Source: Vulcanimicrobium winogradskyi
Lineage (GTDB): Bacteria > Vulcanimicrobiota > Vulcanimicrobiia > Vulcanimicrobiales > Vulcanimicrobiaceae
Length of the DNA stretch: 64,000 bases
Assembly: GCA_003134965.1 (NCBI GenBank)
Contig: PLDA01000004.1
Span: 62,001 to 126,000 of the forward strand
Direction of reading: 5' to 3'
The first letter of the stretch is position 1. Each line of letters begins with the position of its first letter. Made by a program: the position numbers and the translations under genes. The notes beneath the pieces are model-generated. The model was not told the DNA's origin. It ran no database searches and saw only the letters and a program-made list of their open reading frames with translations. This document shows positions 6,862 to 14,788 of this stretch, in pieces.

Positions 6862-9488
6862 ACGTCGCCCCGTTCGTATCGACCATCGATCGCATTCCGC
6901 CGAGCAATCTCGAAGCGGAGATGGCGCTGCTCGGCTCGATCCTGGTCGACAAGGAGATGATGGCGACGGTCAGCGAGATCGTCCAGCCGGCGGACTTCTA
7001 TGCCTCGCTGCACGAGTCGATTTACCTCGCGCTGTACGCGCTCTACGAGCGCGGTGAACCGCTCGACAAGGTCGCGCTCGCGGAAGAGCTCCGTAACCGC
7101 GGGATGCTCGACAAGATCGGCGGGCTCGCGTACCTGAACTCGCTGATGGGGACCGTGCCGAGCGCGGCGTCGGCGGACCACTACGCCCGCATCGTGCGCG
7201 AGAAGTCGACCCTGCGTGGGTTGATTCACGCCGGAACCCGCGTGACCCAGCTCGGCTACGACTCCGAAGAAGACGTTCCCGCGGCGATCGACAAGGCCGA
7301 ACAGGTCGTCTACGACGTCGGCAATCGCAGCGACCACAACGCGTTCGCGCTCGTCCCGTCGCTGCTGCTCGGAGTATTCCAGTCGCTGGAGAAGCGGCAC
7401 GAGCAAAAGGGCGACCGCACCGGCGTCACCTCGGGCTTCCGCGACATCGACGACTACACCGCGGGTTGGCAGCCCGGTAACCTGATCATCGTGGCCGCGC
7501 GTCCCGCGATGGGCAAGACCTCGCTCGCGCTCAACATGGCCGTCGCTGCCGCGAAAGACGAGAAGAAGCCGATCGCCGTGTTCTCGCTCGAGATGACGAA
7601 GCAGGAGCTGGTCGAGCGACTGCTCTCGTCCGAGGCGAAGCTCGACGCCTCGAAGCTGCGGCGCGGCGCGATCGCCGACCGCGACTGGGAGAAGATCGGC
7701 CACGCGATGGGCACGCTTCACGAGCTGCCGATCTATCTCGACGATTCCGGCGCCGTGACGGTGACCGAGATCCGCTCGCGCCTGCGCCGGCTGAAATCCG
7801 GCAACGGGCTCGCCGCGGTGTTCGTCGACTACCTCCAGCTCGTGCGTCCCTCGACGCTCGGCAAAGTCGTCAACCGCAACGAAGAGCTCTCCGAGATCTG
7901 CCGCGTGCTGAAGGCGACCGCCAAGGATCTCGGCGTCCCGATCATCGCCCTCGCGCAGCTCAACCGCGCGGTCGAGACCAGAGCAGACAAGCGCCCTCTC
8001 CTCTCAGATTTGCGCGACTGCTTGGCGGGTGAGTCGCTGGTGACGAACGCCGAAACCGGCGAGCGCGTCGCGATTCGCGAGATCGCCGAGCACGGGCTCC
8101 GCTTCGATGTGTGGGCCGTCGACGAACAAATGCGGCTGGTGCGGCGCCCGATTGTCGACGCCTGGGAAGTCGGTCGCAAGACCGTCTACCGCGTGACGAC
8201 CAAGAGCGGCCGCGTGATTCGCTGCACGGACGGCCACCGGTTCCTCACCGTCTCGGGCTGGACCGAACTCCGGGAACTCGATGCCGGCCGTTCGATCGCG
8301 GTACCCCGGCGCTACGATGCGCCGAACGCTGCAGCGACCATGTCGCCCGGACAGGCCCTGATGCTCGGATGGCTGATCGGCGACGGTCATCTCGGCGGCA
8401 GCCCGTCGTTGACCGTCGCTACTATTGAAGAGGCGCGGCTAGCCAAGGATATCGCCTCGTTCGAATTCGGTGTGCAGCCGATCGTGAAGCCCGAGCGCGA
8501 GGGTACGCCTGCCCAGCGCGTGATTCTGACGACCGGGAGACTCTGCGGCGCCGGGAAAAACCCTCTGACGCGGTGGTTGCGCGACCTCGGCATCTGGAAG
8601 AAGACGAGCAATGCCAAGCGCGTCCCCGCCGCCGTCTTCGCCCAAGACGATGTCGTCGTCGCGGCCTTTCTTCGCGGCCTCTTCCATGCGGATGGAAGCC
8701 TGACACGGGGCGCAACATCGACACGCGTGACCGTGCGGCTCTCGACGATTAGCGAGAACCTCGCTCGTGACGTGCACCATCTTCTTTTGCGGTTCGGGAT
8801 CAACGCGATACTAAAGAGCGAAACGCGGGACATCGGTGGCTTTCGGACGCGTACGACCGCAATCTGGACGCTCTCGGTAATGCAGCGCGATGCGGTCTGC
8901 CGGTTCATGGAGCGCATCGGTTTCTTGGGACGCAAGCACGATGCGGCGCTCGCGAAGATCGAGACTGCCAAGCTGAATGACGCCGGTCAGTTCGACCGCA
9001 TTCCTCTGGAAATAAACGGGCGTGTCGCGACGCTGCGTGCGGAACGTGGACTCTCGCATGCCGCACTCGGCTGGCGAGAACAGGGCAAAGCAATGTCGCG
9101 CACCACCTGTGCGGCGGTGGCCGAGCGCCTGGACGACGACGTTCTCGCCTCGCTTGCGACCTCCGACGTCTTGTGGGACCCGATCGTCTCGATCGAACCT
9201 CAAGGCGTGGAAGCCGTCTACGATTTGACCGTCGGTGACTTGCATAATTTCTGCGTCGACGACGTCGTGACGCACAATTCAGGAGCAATCGAGCAGGAAG
9301 CGGATATCGTGACGTTCTTGTACCGGGACGTCTATTACAACAAAGAGACGTCGGCGGAGCCGGATCTCACCGAGCTGATCATCGCGAAGCATCGCAACGG
9401 CAAGGTCGGCACGATCAAGCTGCGCTTCCAGCCCGAGCACACGCTGTTCGTCCCGTACGGCGACGACTCGCACTACCCGGCACCGTGA
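6858..9488 (+). CDS. dnaB: Replicative DNA helicase DnaB, intein-containing precursor
   Basis: An 876-codon precursor of the hexameric replication-fork helicase. The N-terminal DnaB domain covers about residues 10-115. The RecA-like domain has Walker A RPAMGKTS (K220), Walker B VFVDYLQL and the PIIALAQLNR motif. The coding sequence is interrupted after LLSDLRD (residue 387) by a 420-residue intein and resumes at SGAIEQEAD (residue 808). Splicing would give a 456-residue DnaB, the normal size. The first residue after the intein is Ser, suitable as splicing nucleophile. The GTG start overlaps the Lon stop (GTGA). Flanking extein codons use more A/T in the third position than the rest of the gene. 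Confidence 0.96.
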   Translation: MNVAPFVSTIDRIPPSNLEAEMALLGSILVDKEMMATVSEIVQPADFYASLHESIYLALYALYERGEPLDKVALAEELRNRGMLDKIGGLAYLNSLMGTVPSAASADHYARIVREKSTLRGLIHAGTRVTQLGYDSEEDVPAAIDKAEQVVYDVGNRSDHNAFALVPSLLLGVFQSLEKRHEQKGDRTGVTSGFRDIDDYTAGWQPGNLIIVAARPAMGKTSLALNMAVAAAKDEKKPIAVFSLEMTKQELVERLLSSEAKLDASKLRRGAIADRDWEKIGHAMGTLHELPIYLDDSGAVTVTEIRSRLRRLKSGNGLAAVFVDYLQLVRPSTLGKVVNRNEELSEICRVLKATAKDLGVPIIALAQLNRAVETRADKRPLLSDLRDCLAGESLVTNAETGERVAIREIAEHGLRFDVWAVDEQMRLVRRPIVDAWEVGRKTVYRVTTKSGRVIRCTDGHRFLTVSGWTELRELDAGRSIAVPRRYDAPNAAATMSPGQALMLGWLIGDGHLGGSPSLTVATIEEARLAKDIASFEFGVQPIVKPEREGTPAQRVILTTGRLCGAGKNPLTRWLRDLGIWKKTSNAKRVPAAVFAQDDVVVAAFLRGLFHADGSLTRGATSTRVTVRLSTISENLARDVHHLLLRFGINAILKSETRDIGGFRTRTTAIWTLSVMQRDAVCRFMERIGFLGRKHDAALAKIETAKLNDAGQFDRIPLEINGRVATLRAERGLSHAALGWREQGKAMSRTTCAAVAERLDDDVLASLATSDVLWDPIVSIEPQGVEAVYDLTVGDLHNFCVDDVVTHNSGAIEQEADIVTFLYRDVYYNKETSAEPDLTELIIAKHRNGKVGTIKLRFQPEHTLFVPYGDDSHYPAP
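8019..9278 (+). mobile_element. DnaB intein with LAGLIDADG-type homing endonuclease
   Basis: In-frame protein intron of 420 residues (388-807 of the precursor). It begins CLAGESLV with the essential Cys1 and ends VVTHN, the canonical His-Asn end, followed by Ser+1. Block B is likely TDGHRFLTV. Two dodecapeptide motifs, LGWLIGDGH near 503-511 and LRGLFHADGS near 604-613, mark a LAGLIDADG endonuclease with both acidic residues present. The element therefore looks competent for splicing and homing. The insertion point is the conserved DLR(D/E)-SG-x-IEQ-x-AD motif of the helicase, the same site used by the Synechocystis DnaB intein. Confidence 0.95.
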
Positions 9489-9832
9489 ACGACGGCGTGA
9501 GCGTCAGCCGCGGCATCGTTCCGGCGCAACTGACGCTCGGCGTCTCCGACATCGACGTGACGGAGCGGTTCTACCGTGACGTGCTCGGCGTCGACATGGT
9601 GCGTCACGGCGACGCCGTGCGGATCGCGTTCGGGGAGTTCACGCTCGTCTTCGAGCACGCGCCGCCGACGGAGCGTGCGAAGTTCGAGCTCGGCCTGCGC
9701 GTGCCCGATACGGCCACGCTCGATGCGATCGCGAAGCGCGCCGGCGTAGCGACGTACGACCGCGACGGCGGCGGCCGGGCGCTCTTCGTGACCGACCCCG
9801 ACCACTACACGATCGAGATCTTCGCGAGGTAA
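9485..9832 (+). CDS. VOC/glyoxalase-fold protein
   Basis: A 115-residue single vicinal-oxygen-chelate domain. Typical features are LTLGVSDIDVTERFYRDVLG at the start of the first beta-alpha-beta-beta-beta module and the terminal FVTDPDHYTIEIF, where His and Glu are usual metal ligands. Such proteins include dioxygenases, isomerases and resistance proteins; the reaction here cannot be assigned. The GTG start overlaps the dnaB stop, so it may be cotranslated, but a functional link to replication is not implied. Confidence 0.8.
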   Translation: MNDGVSVSRGIVPAQLTLGVSDIDVTERFYRDVLGVDMVRHGDAVRIAFGEFTLVFEHAPPTERAKFELGLRVPDTATLDAIAKRAGVATYDRDGGGRALFVTDPDHYTIEIFAR

Positions 9833-9845
9833 GCCGGCTGCCGTC

Positions 9846-10568
9846 GTGAGTATCACGCTGCCGCGAATTGTCGTTACCGCCTCCCGGGGAGAGGCCGTCG
9901 CAGAGTACCTCGACGCGATCCGCGAGGCGGGTGGGGAACCGGTTCGCGTCGAGCCCGGAGACCCGGCGCGGGCGCTTCTCGACGACGCGGCCGGCCTGCT
10001 CGTTACCGGCGGGGTGGACGTCGACCCGGCCTCGTACCATGCGTCGTCCTCGACGTTCGTCACCAGCGCCGAACCCGAGCGCGACGTGATTGAGATCGAC
10101 GCGCTGCATGCGGCGCGCGAGCGCGGCCTGCCGACGTTGTGCATCTGTCGCGGGCTGCAGATCGCGAACGTCGCCTTTGGGGGGACGCTGCTGGCCGACA
10201 TTCCCGATCACTTCGGCGAAGAGACGACGATTCGGCACAACGTTCGCAATCCCGACGGCCGAACGGAGCGCGGCTTGATCCCCGAACACATCGTGGCGAT
10301 CGATGAGGCGGCGATGCTGCGGCGGATCGTCGGAGTGGAGCAGTTGGCCACCGGTGCCCGGCATCACCAAGCCGTCGATCGGTGCGCGGGCGAGCTGCGC
10401 GTCGTCGCCCGGACCGCGGACGGGATCGTGGAGGCGCTCGAAGCGGAGTTCAACAGCCCGTTCTGGCTGGCCGTGCAGTGGCATCCGGAGTCGACGCGCG
10501 ACCTCGACGCCGGCGCGAGCCGCGCGATCTTCGGCGCGTTCGTGCGCGCCGCCGCGTCCCTGCGGTAG
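9846..10568 (+). CDS. Class I glutamine amidotransferase-like hydrolase (peptidase C26, PuuD-like)
   Basis: A 240-residue protein of the gamma-glutamyl-GABA hydrolase group. The nucleophile Cys is in LCICRGLQ, the preceding GGVDVDP motif is intact, and the catalytic His-Glu pair is in VQWHPES. In PuuD the reaction is hydrolysis of gamma-glutamyl-GABA during putrescine breakdown; no other puu genes are nearby, so the substrate is uncertain. It starts with GTG 13 bases after the VOC gene and ends tail to tail with a c-di-GMP gene. Confidence 0.88.
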   Translation: MSITLPRIVVTASRGEAVAEYLDAIREAGGEPVRVEPGDPARALLDDAAGLLVTGGVDVDPASYHASSSTFVTSAEPERDVIEIDALHAARERGLPTLCICRGLQIANVAFGGTLLADIPDHFGEETTIRHNVRNPDGRTERGLIPEHIVAIDEAAMLRRIVGVEQLATGARHHQAVDRCAGELRVVARTADGIVEALEAEFNSPFWLAVQWHPESTRDLDAGASRAIFGAFVRAAASLR

Positions 10569-10572
10569 GCGG

Positions 10573-12693
10573 TCAGGCGGTGCGTTCGACCAGGCGGAGC
10601 TTCGGGCGGCGCGATGCGCGCAGCGCGGCGCTGAAGACGTCGAAGCGCTGCGGTTTGCCGAACCGGTAGCCCTGACCGTCCTCGCACCCCAGCGAGCTCA
10701 CGAACGCGGCTTGTTCCGCCGTCTCGATCCCTTCCGCTACGACGTGGAGGCCGAACGCCTTCGCCACGTTGACGATCGAGGTAACGATCGCGCGGTCGGA
10801 CTCGTCCTCTTCGACGTCGCGGATGAACGTCCGGTCGATCTTGAGCATGGTGATCGGCAGCCGTTTGAGATGAGCCAGCGAGCTGTAGCCGATCCCGAAA
10901 TCGTCCATCGCGATGTGAACGCCGAGCTCGCGCAGGCGCTGCAATCCCGGGAGTGCAGCGTCGTCGAGCGCGGCGGTCTCAGTGACTTCGAGGATCAGCG
11001 CGTGCGGAGGGATCTCGTATTCGCTGAGCGCCGTTCCGACCGTCTGTGCGAGCGCCGGCTCGCGCAGGTCGCGTGCGGAGAGGTTCACCGCGATGCGGAA
11101 GTTGGGATCGATCGTGCGGAACGTCGCGGCCGCGGCCAACGCTTGGCGAAGGACCCAGCGGTCGATGTCGACGATCGTCGCGGACTGCTCGGCGATCGGA
11201 ATGAAGACGTCGGGCTGGATCGTGCCGCGGGTCGGGTGGCGCCAGCGCGCGAGCGCTTCGCAGCCCACCATCTGGTTGCGCGCGAGGTCGACCAATGGCT
11301 GATACTCGAGCTCGATCTCGCCGCGCTGCAGGGCGTTGCGCAGGTCCGCCTCGAGTGCGAAGCGCTCCGCGTCCTGGGCGTGCATCGCGTTCTCGTAGAC
11401 CGCGAGGGCGCTGCCGCCTCCGCCCTTGGCACGGTACATCGCGGCGTCGGCATGTGCGGTGAGCGCGCTCGCGTCCGTACCGTGTTCCGGGAAAACGGCG
11501 GCGCCGATACTGACGCCGACGTAGACTTCGCGGTCGTCGAGCTGAATCGGCGCTGCCAGCGCCCGGATCAACCGCTGCGAGAGCAACTCGATGTCCTTGA
11601 CGCCGCCGATCGACGACATGATGATCATGAACTCGTCGCCGCCCGGGCGCGCGATGAAGTCGTCGCCGCGGATGCACTTCTGCAGGCGCGCACCGACTTC
11701 GCGCAGCACCTCGTCGCCGGCGCCGTGCCCCATCGTGTCGTTGATCGATTTGAAGCGGTCGAGGTCGAGGAAGAGCAGCGCGAGGCGCTTGTCCTCGCGG
11801 CCCGCCAGCGCGACGGCCTCCTGGAGGCGCTGGTCGAGCGAGAAACGATTGGGCAGCTCGGTCAGCCGGTCGCGGTGCGCCGCGTCGAACAGCTGGCGCT
11901 GCGTGCGCTTGAGCTCGGTGATGTCGATCGAGACGCCGACCGCGCCGACGATGTTGTTGTCGCGGTCGGCGAGCGGCTCGACGTGATGGCGCAGCCAGTG
12001 ATCGCCGTGCGCGCTCTCGACGCGGACGTGCCGGCCGGTGAACACGTCGCGGACGACGTCTTCCGCGACCAGCGCCGCGCACGACTGGCCGACGAGGTCC
12101 TCGCTGCGCAGTTTGATCTCGACGAGCGCGCCGCCGGAGATCGCGCTGAAGCGGCCGTCGCGGCCGACCGTCCACAGGATCGCGTCGACGTTGTTGGCGA
12201 CCAGCTGCAGGCTGTGCGCGTTCTCGTGCAGCTGCGTCTCGGCGATCGTCTGCGCGCTGACGTCTTCGAGCGAGATCAGGGTCTCGTCGGCGGCCGGCAG
12301 GATCCGGACCTCGACCCAGGTCTGGAGCGCGGGGAAGGCGTGAATCCGCTCGATCGGAACACCGCTGCGCCGGGCGGCGCGGATGTCGGGGACGAGCTCA
12401 GAGGCGAGTGGGTCGACGAGCTGGTCGAGCTCGAGGCCGATCATCTCGTCGGCGGTGCGGTGGAGCAGCCGCTCCGCTTCGTCGTTGACGTGCGTCACGC
12501 GGAGGTCCGCGTCGACGATGTAGATCCCCTCGCGGATCGCCTCGAGCAGGTTGTAGCGGCGCTCGACCGCGTCGGCGGCGATCACGCGCGCAGCCTCCAT
12601 CACGGCCCGGCCGCGGATCCACCAGCGTGCCGCGAGGAACGCCGCGACGGCGGAAAGCGCGAGTGCGGTGCACGCGAGGAAGACCGAGTTCAT
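10573..12693 (-). CDS. Membrane-anchored PAS-PAS-GGDEF-EAL c-di-GMP protein
   Basis: A 706-residue protein with one N-terminal transmembrane helix (about 4-22), two PAS-like sensor domains (about 45-150 and 165-275), a GGDEF domain and a C-terminal EAL domain. The cyclase motif is an intact GGDEF in ARPGGDEFM. The phosphodiesterase motif is CEALARW, with EVTE, DDFGIGYSSL, LKIDRTF and AEGIET also conserved. Both activities are therefore possible; which one dominates is not visible. It is preceded by a structured 238-base leader. Confidence 0.93.
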   Translation of the reverse strand: MNSVFLACTALALSAVAAFLAARWWIRGRAVMEAARVIAADAVERRYNLLEAIREGIYIVDADLRVTHVNDEAERLLHRTADEMIGLELDQLVDPLASELVPDIRAARRSGVPIERIHAFPALQTWVEVRILPAADETLISLEDVSAQTIAETQLHENAHSLQLVANNVDAILWTVGRDGRFSAISGGALVEIKLRSEDLVGQSCAALVAEDVVRDVFTGRHVRVESAHGDHWLRHHVEPLADRDNNIVGAVGVSIDITELKRTQRQLFDAAHRDRLTELPNRFSLDQRLQEAVALAGREDKRLALLFLDLDRFKSINDTMGHGAGDEVLREVGARLQKCIRGDDFIARPGGDEFMIIMSSIGGVKDIELLSQRLIRALAAPIQLDDREVYVGVSIGAAVFPEHGTDASALTAHADAAMYRAKGGGGSALAVYENAMHAQDAERFALEADLRNALQRGEIELEYQPLVDLARNQMVGCEALARWRHPTRGTIQPDVFIPIAEQSATIVDIDRWVLRQALAAAATFRTIDPNFRIAVNLSARDLREPALAQTVGTALSEYEIPPHALILEVTETAALDDAALPGLQRLRELGVHIAMDDFGIGYSSLAHLKRLPITMLKIDRTFIRDVEEDESDRAIVTSIVNVAKAFGLHVVAEGIETAEQAAFVSSLGCEDGQGYRFGKPQRFDVFSAALRASRRPKLRLVERTA

Positions 12694-12931
12694 GCGAGAC
12701 CTCGGTAACGGGTCTCGTCAGAGGGCTCGGTACGCGCTTTCATCCGTGAAATCGTCCCTTTCGGAAACGGGCCCGGCCTGAGACCGGCGAGAGCTCGCTC
12801 CGCGAGCCCCGTTCGACTGCAAGTACGTTTCCGAGCGTACGCCGCTCCAAACGCCGAGTGAACCCGCGTAAGGTAAAAGATCCGTGAGCCGCCGCCGCGC
12901 GTTCACACGGCGTCGACGCGTCAACGCCTCC
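12694..12931 (-). other. Structured upstream region of the GGDEF-EAL gene
   Basis: This 238-base gap has no convincing gene. Seen are a hairpin GCTCGC-TCC-GCGAGC at 12793-12807, a second GTACG/CGTAC hairpin at 12823-12840 and a CCC-N-GGG hairpin around 12756-12771. It would be the 5' leader of the GGDEF-EAL mRNA. The conserved cores of the known c-di-GMP riboswitch classes are not recognisable. Confidence 0.35.
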
Positions 12932-13903
12932 TCATAGCCCGGTGACGTGCTGTATCGCGAGCGAGGAGACTGCCACAGCGACCCACAGGACGAAGCCGAG
13001 TGCGAGCGGCCGTGCCCCGGTGCGCAGCAGCCGGGCGAGCTCGGTCTGCAGGCCGATTGCGCCAAGTGCGACGCTGATCAGGAACACCGCCGCCGCCGCG
13101 ATCGCGTCGTGCCAGCTCGCCGGGACGATCCCGCTGCTGTTCACCAGCGCCGCGCACAGAAACCAAAGGATGAACCACGGGATGATGCGCCGCCACGGGA
13201 CGCGGACCCCGGCGCCGCGTTTCGCGCGCGCTTGCCAGAGGGCGATCGCTGCGACGATCGGCACGATCAGCGACGCGCGGGTGAGCTTCACGATCGTCGC
13301 ATGGTCGCCGGCCTCGCGGCCGTACGCGTACCCAGCGGCGACGACGGACGAGGTGTCGTTGATCGCGGTTCCCGCCCAGACCCCGAACGCGTCCTGCGCG
13401 AGGTGCAAGGCGTGGCCGATCGGCGGAAACACGATCACCGCGACGATGTTGTAGAAGAAGATGACCGCGATCGAGAGCGCGATCTCCGCCTCGTCCGGCT
13501 CGATCACCGACGAGACTGCGGCGATCGCCGACGCTCCGCAGATCGCCGTGCCGACCCCGACCAGCGTTTGGAGCATGCGGTCGAGGCGGAGCAGACGGCC
13601 GGCTAGCGGTGCCAGGATCAGCGCGATCGCGATCGTGCCGAGCGTCACCGGGAGCGTGCCGACGCCGGTGCGCGCGATCATCGTCAGCGAGAGCGTGAAG
13701 CCCGACACCACGATCGCCGCTTGGAGCACGATGCGCGCGGCGAACACGAGCCCCGGCCGCAAGCTCGCGGGCAGCGGCAGCACCGCGCGGATTGCGACGC
13801 CCAGCACGATCGCGAAGACCGGCGCGCCGACCAGCGGTGCGGCGCGCGCGCACAGCACGGCGACCGCAGCGACCGCCGCGGCGCACAGGATTCCCGGGAT
13901 CAC
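12932..13903 (-). CDS. YeiH-family membrane transporter (putative sulfate exporter)
   Basis: A 323-residue integral membrane protein with about ten hydrophobic segments. Family signatures are GVGTAICGASAIAA, FFYNIVAVIVFPPIGH and FGVWAGTAINDTSSVVAAG. YeiH-type proteins are annotated as putative sulfate exporters, though direct transport evidence is thin. The GTG start at 13903 lies two bases after the stop of the gamma-carbonic-anhydrase-like gene, so both are cotranscribed; longer in-frame starts would lie inside that gene. Confidence 0.87.
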   Translation of the reverse strand: MIPGILCAAAVAAVAVLCARAAPLVGAPVFAIVLGVAIRAVLPLPASLRPGLVFAARIVLQAAIVVSGFTLSLTMIARTGVGTLPVTLGTIAIALILAPLAGRLLRLDRMLQTLVGVGTAICGASAIAAVSSVIEPDEAEIALSIAVIFFYNIVAVIVFPPIGHALHLAQDAFGVWAGTAINDTSSVVAAGYAYGREAGDHATIVKLTRASLIVPIVAAIALWQARAKRGAGVRVPWRRIIPWFILWFLCAALVNSSGIVPASWHDAIAAAAVFLISVALGAIGLQTELARLLRTGARPLALGFVLWVAVAVSSLAIQHVTGL

Positions 13904-13904
13904 G

Positions 13905-14462
13905 CTACGGCGCGACCTGCGTTTCGGCGACCTCGTGCATTTGGGGATCGCCGATGCCGTGTCGCAGGTACGACCGCGAGAGGTGCACGTACTCCGGTCC
14001 GGCGGTCTCGACCCACGCGACGGCGGGCCCTTCGAGCTGCTTCTTGACGACCGCGGGCGAGCCCGCGACGACGACGCGCGCGGGGATCTGCGCGTTCGCG
14101 CCGACCACGGAGCCGGCCGCGACCAGGCTGTACTCGCCGACGCTCGCACCGTTGAGTACGACCGCGTTCGTCCCGATCAGGGCGCCGCGGCCGATCCGGC
14201 AGTCCTCGAGGATCGCGCAGTGCCCGATCGTCGCCCCTTCCTCGATCACCGTCTCGGAGTTCTCGCTCACGTGGACGACCGAGTTGTCCTGGACGTTGGC
14301 GCGGGCATGGATCCGGATCGGTCCGTTGTCGCCGCGGATCACGGTGCCGAACCAGATCGACGCTTCCTCACCGACCTCGACGTCGCCGATCAGGACGGCC
14401 GTCGGCGCGATGAACGCGGAAGCGGCCACCTTCGGGCGCTTGCCGCGATACTCGATGATCAT
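13905..14462 (-). CDS. Gamma-carbonic-anhydrase-like left-handed beta-helix protein
   Basis: A 185-residue hexapeptide-repeat protein of the gamma-CA/YrdA group. The RGD-type motif WFGTVIRGDNGPIRI is clear, and two histidines occur at the metal positions (NSVVHV and TIGHCAIL). The third position, normally LHGC, reads LEDC here, so one zinc-ligand His is replaced by Glu. A metal site with a carboxylate, or a non-catalytic scaffold, is possible. An upstream GGAGG seven bases from the ATG fixes the start. It forms an operon with the YeiH gene. Confidence 0.88.
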   Translation of the reverse strand: MIIEYRGKRPKVAASAFIAPTAVLIGDVEVGEEASIWFGTVIRGDNGPIRIHARANVQDNSVVHVSENSETVIEEGATIGHCAILEDCRIGRGALIGTNAVVLNGASVGEYSLVAAGSVVGANAQIPARVVVAGSPAVVKKQLEGPAVAWVETAGPEYVHLSRSYLRHGIGDPQMHEVAETQVAP

Positions 14463-14503
14463 GCCGGACCTCCGCAGAAGGGTGAGAGCGAAGGGATTCC
14501 ACT

Positions 14504-14788
14504 TTGAGCGAACACCGTCACCGCACCCCTCTCCGCGGAACGAAGGTCGTCCCCCGCCCCCGCCCGGACGACCCGGACTACACCGACGTCAATTACCGCT
14601 ACGCCGGCCAGACCGGCCACATCCACGAGGTGGTCGAGATCGGCGGGCGCGAGCTCGCCAAGGTGGGGTTCGACGACCGCAAGATCGTCTATTACTACCT
14701 CGCCGACCTCGAGCGCGAGGAGGCCGCCCCGAAGCGGACGTTCCACGATGCTTCGACAGGCTCAGCACAGGCTCCGACAGAGGATTAG
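14504..14788 (+). CDS. Conserved-looking small hypothetical protein
   Basis: A 94-residue hydrophilic protein rich in Arg, Asp and Tyr (DYTDVNYRYAGQTGHIHE; KIVYYYLADLEREE). I do not recognise the family. It begins with TTG preceded by AAGGG, 41 bases from the divergent gamma-CA gene. The last 13 residues (DASTGSAQAP and beyond) are encoded by a copy of the dispersed repeat at 14751, so the natural C terminus has probably been replaced or extended by that insertion. Its stop overlaps the convergent phosphoesterase. Confidence 0.6.
   Translation: MSEHRHRTPLRGTKVVPRPRPDDPDYTDVNYRYAGQTGHIHEVVEIGGRELAKVGFDDRKIVYYYLADLEREEAAPKRTFHDASTGSAQAPTED
14751..14780 (+). repeat. Dispersed CTTCGAC repeat, copy 2, inside a coding region
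   Basis: CTTCGACAGGCTCAGCAC followed by a partial second unit GGCTCCGACAG. It supplies the C-terminal codons (STGSAQ) of the small gene ending at 14788. Confidence 0.65.

Noticed and set aside
10303..12708. An 801-codon plus-strand frame opposite the GGDEF-EAL gene
   Set aside because: Composition is that of an antisense shadow and the opposite strand has intact GGDEF and EAL motifs.
12694..12931. GEMM-type c-di-GMP riboswitch
   Set aside because: The conserved junction and tetraloop-receptor sequences are absent.
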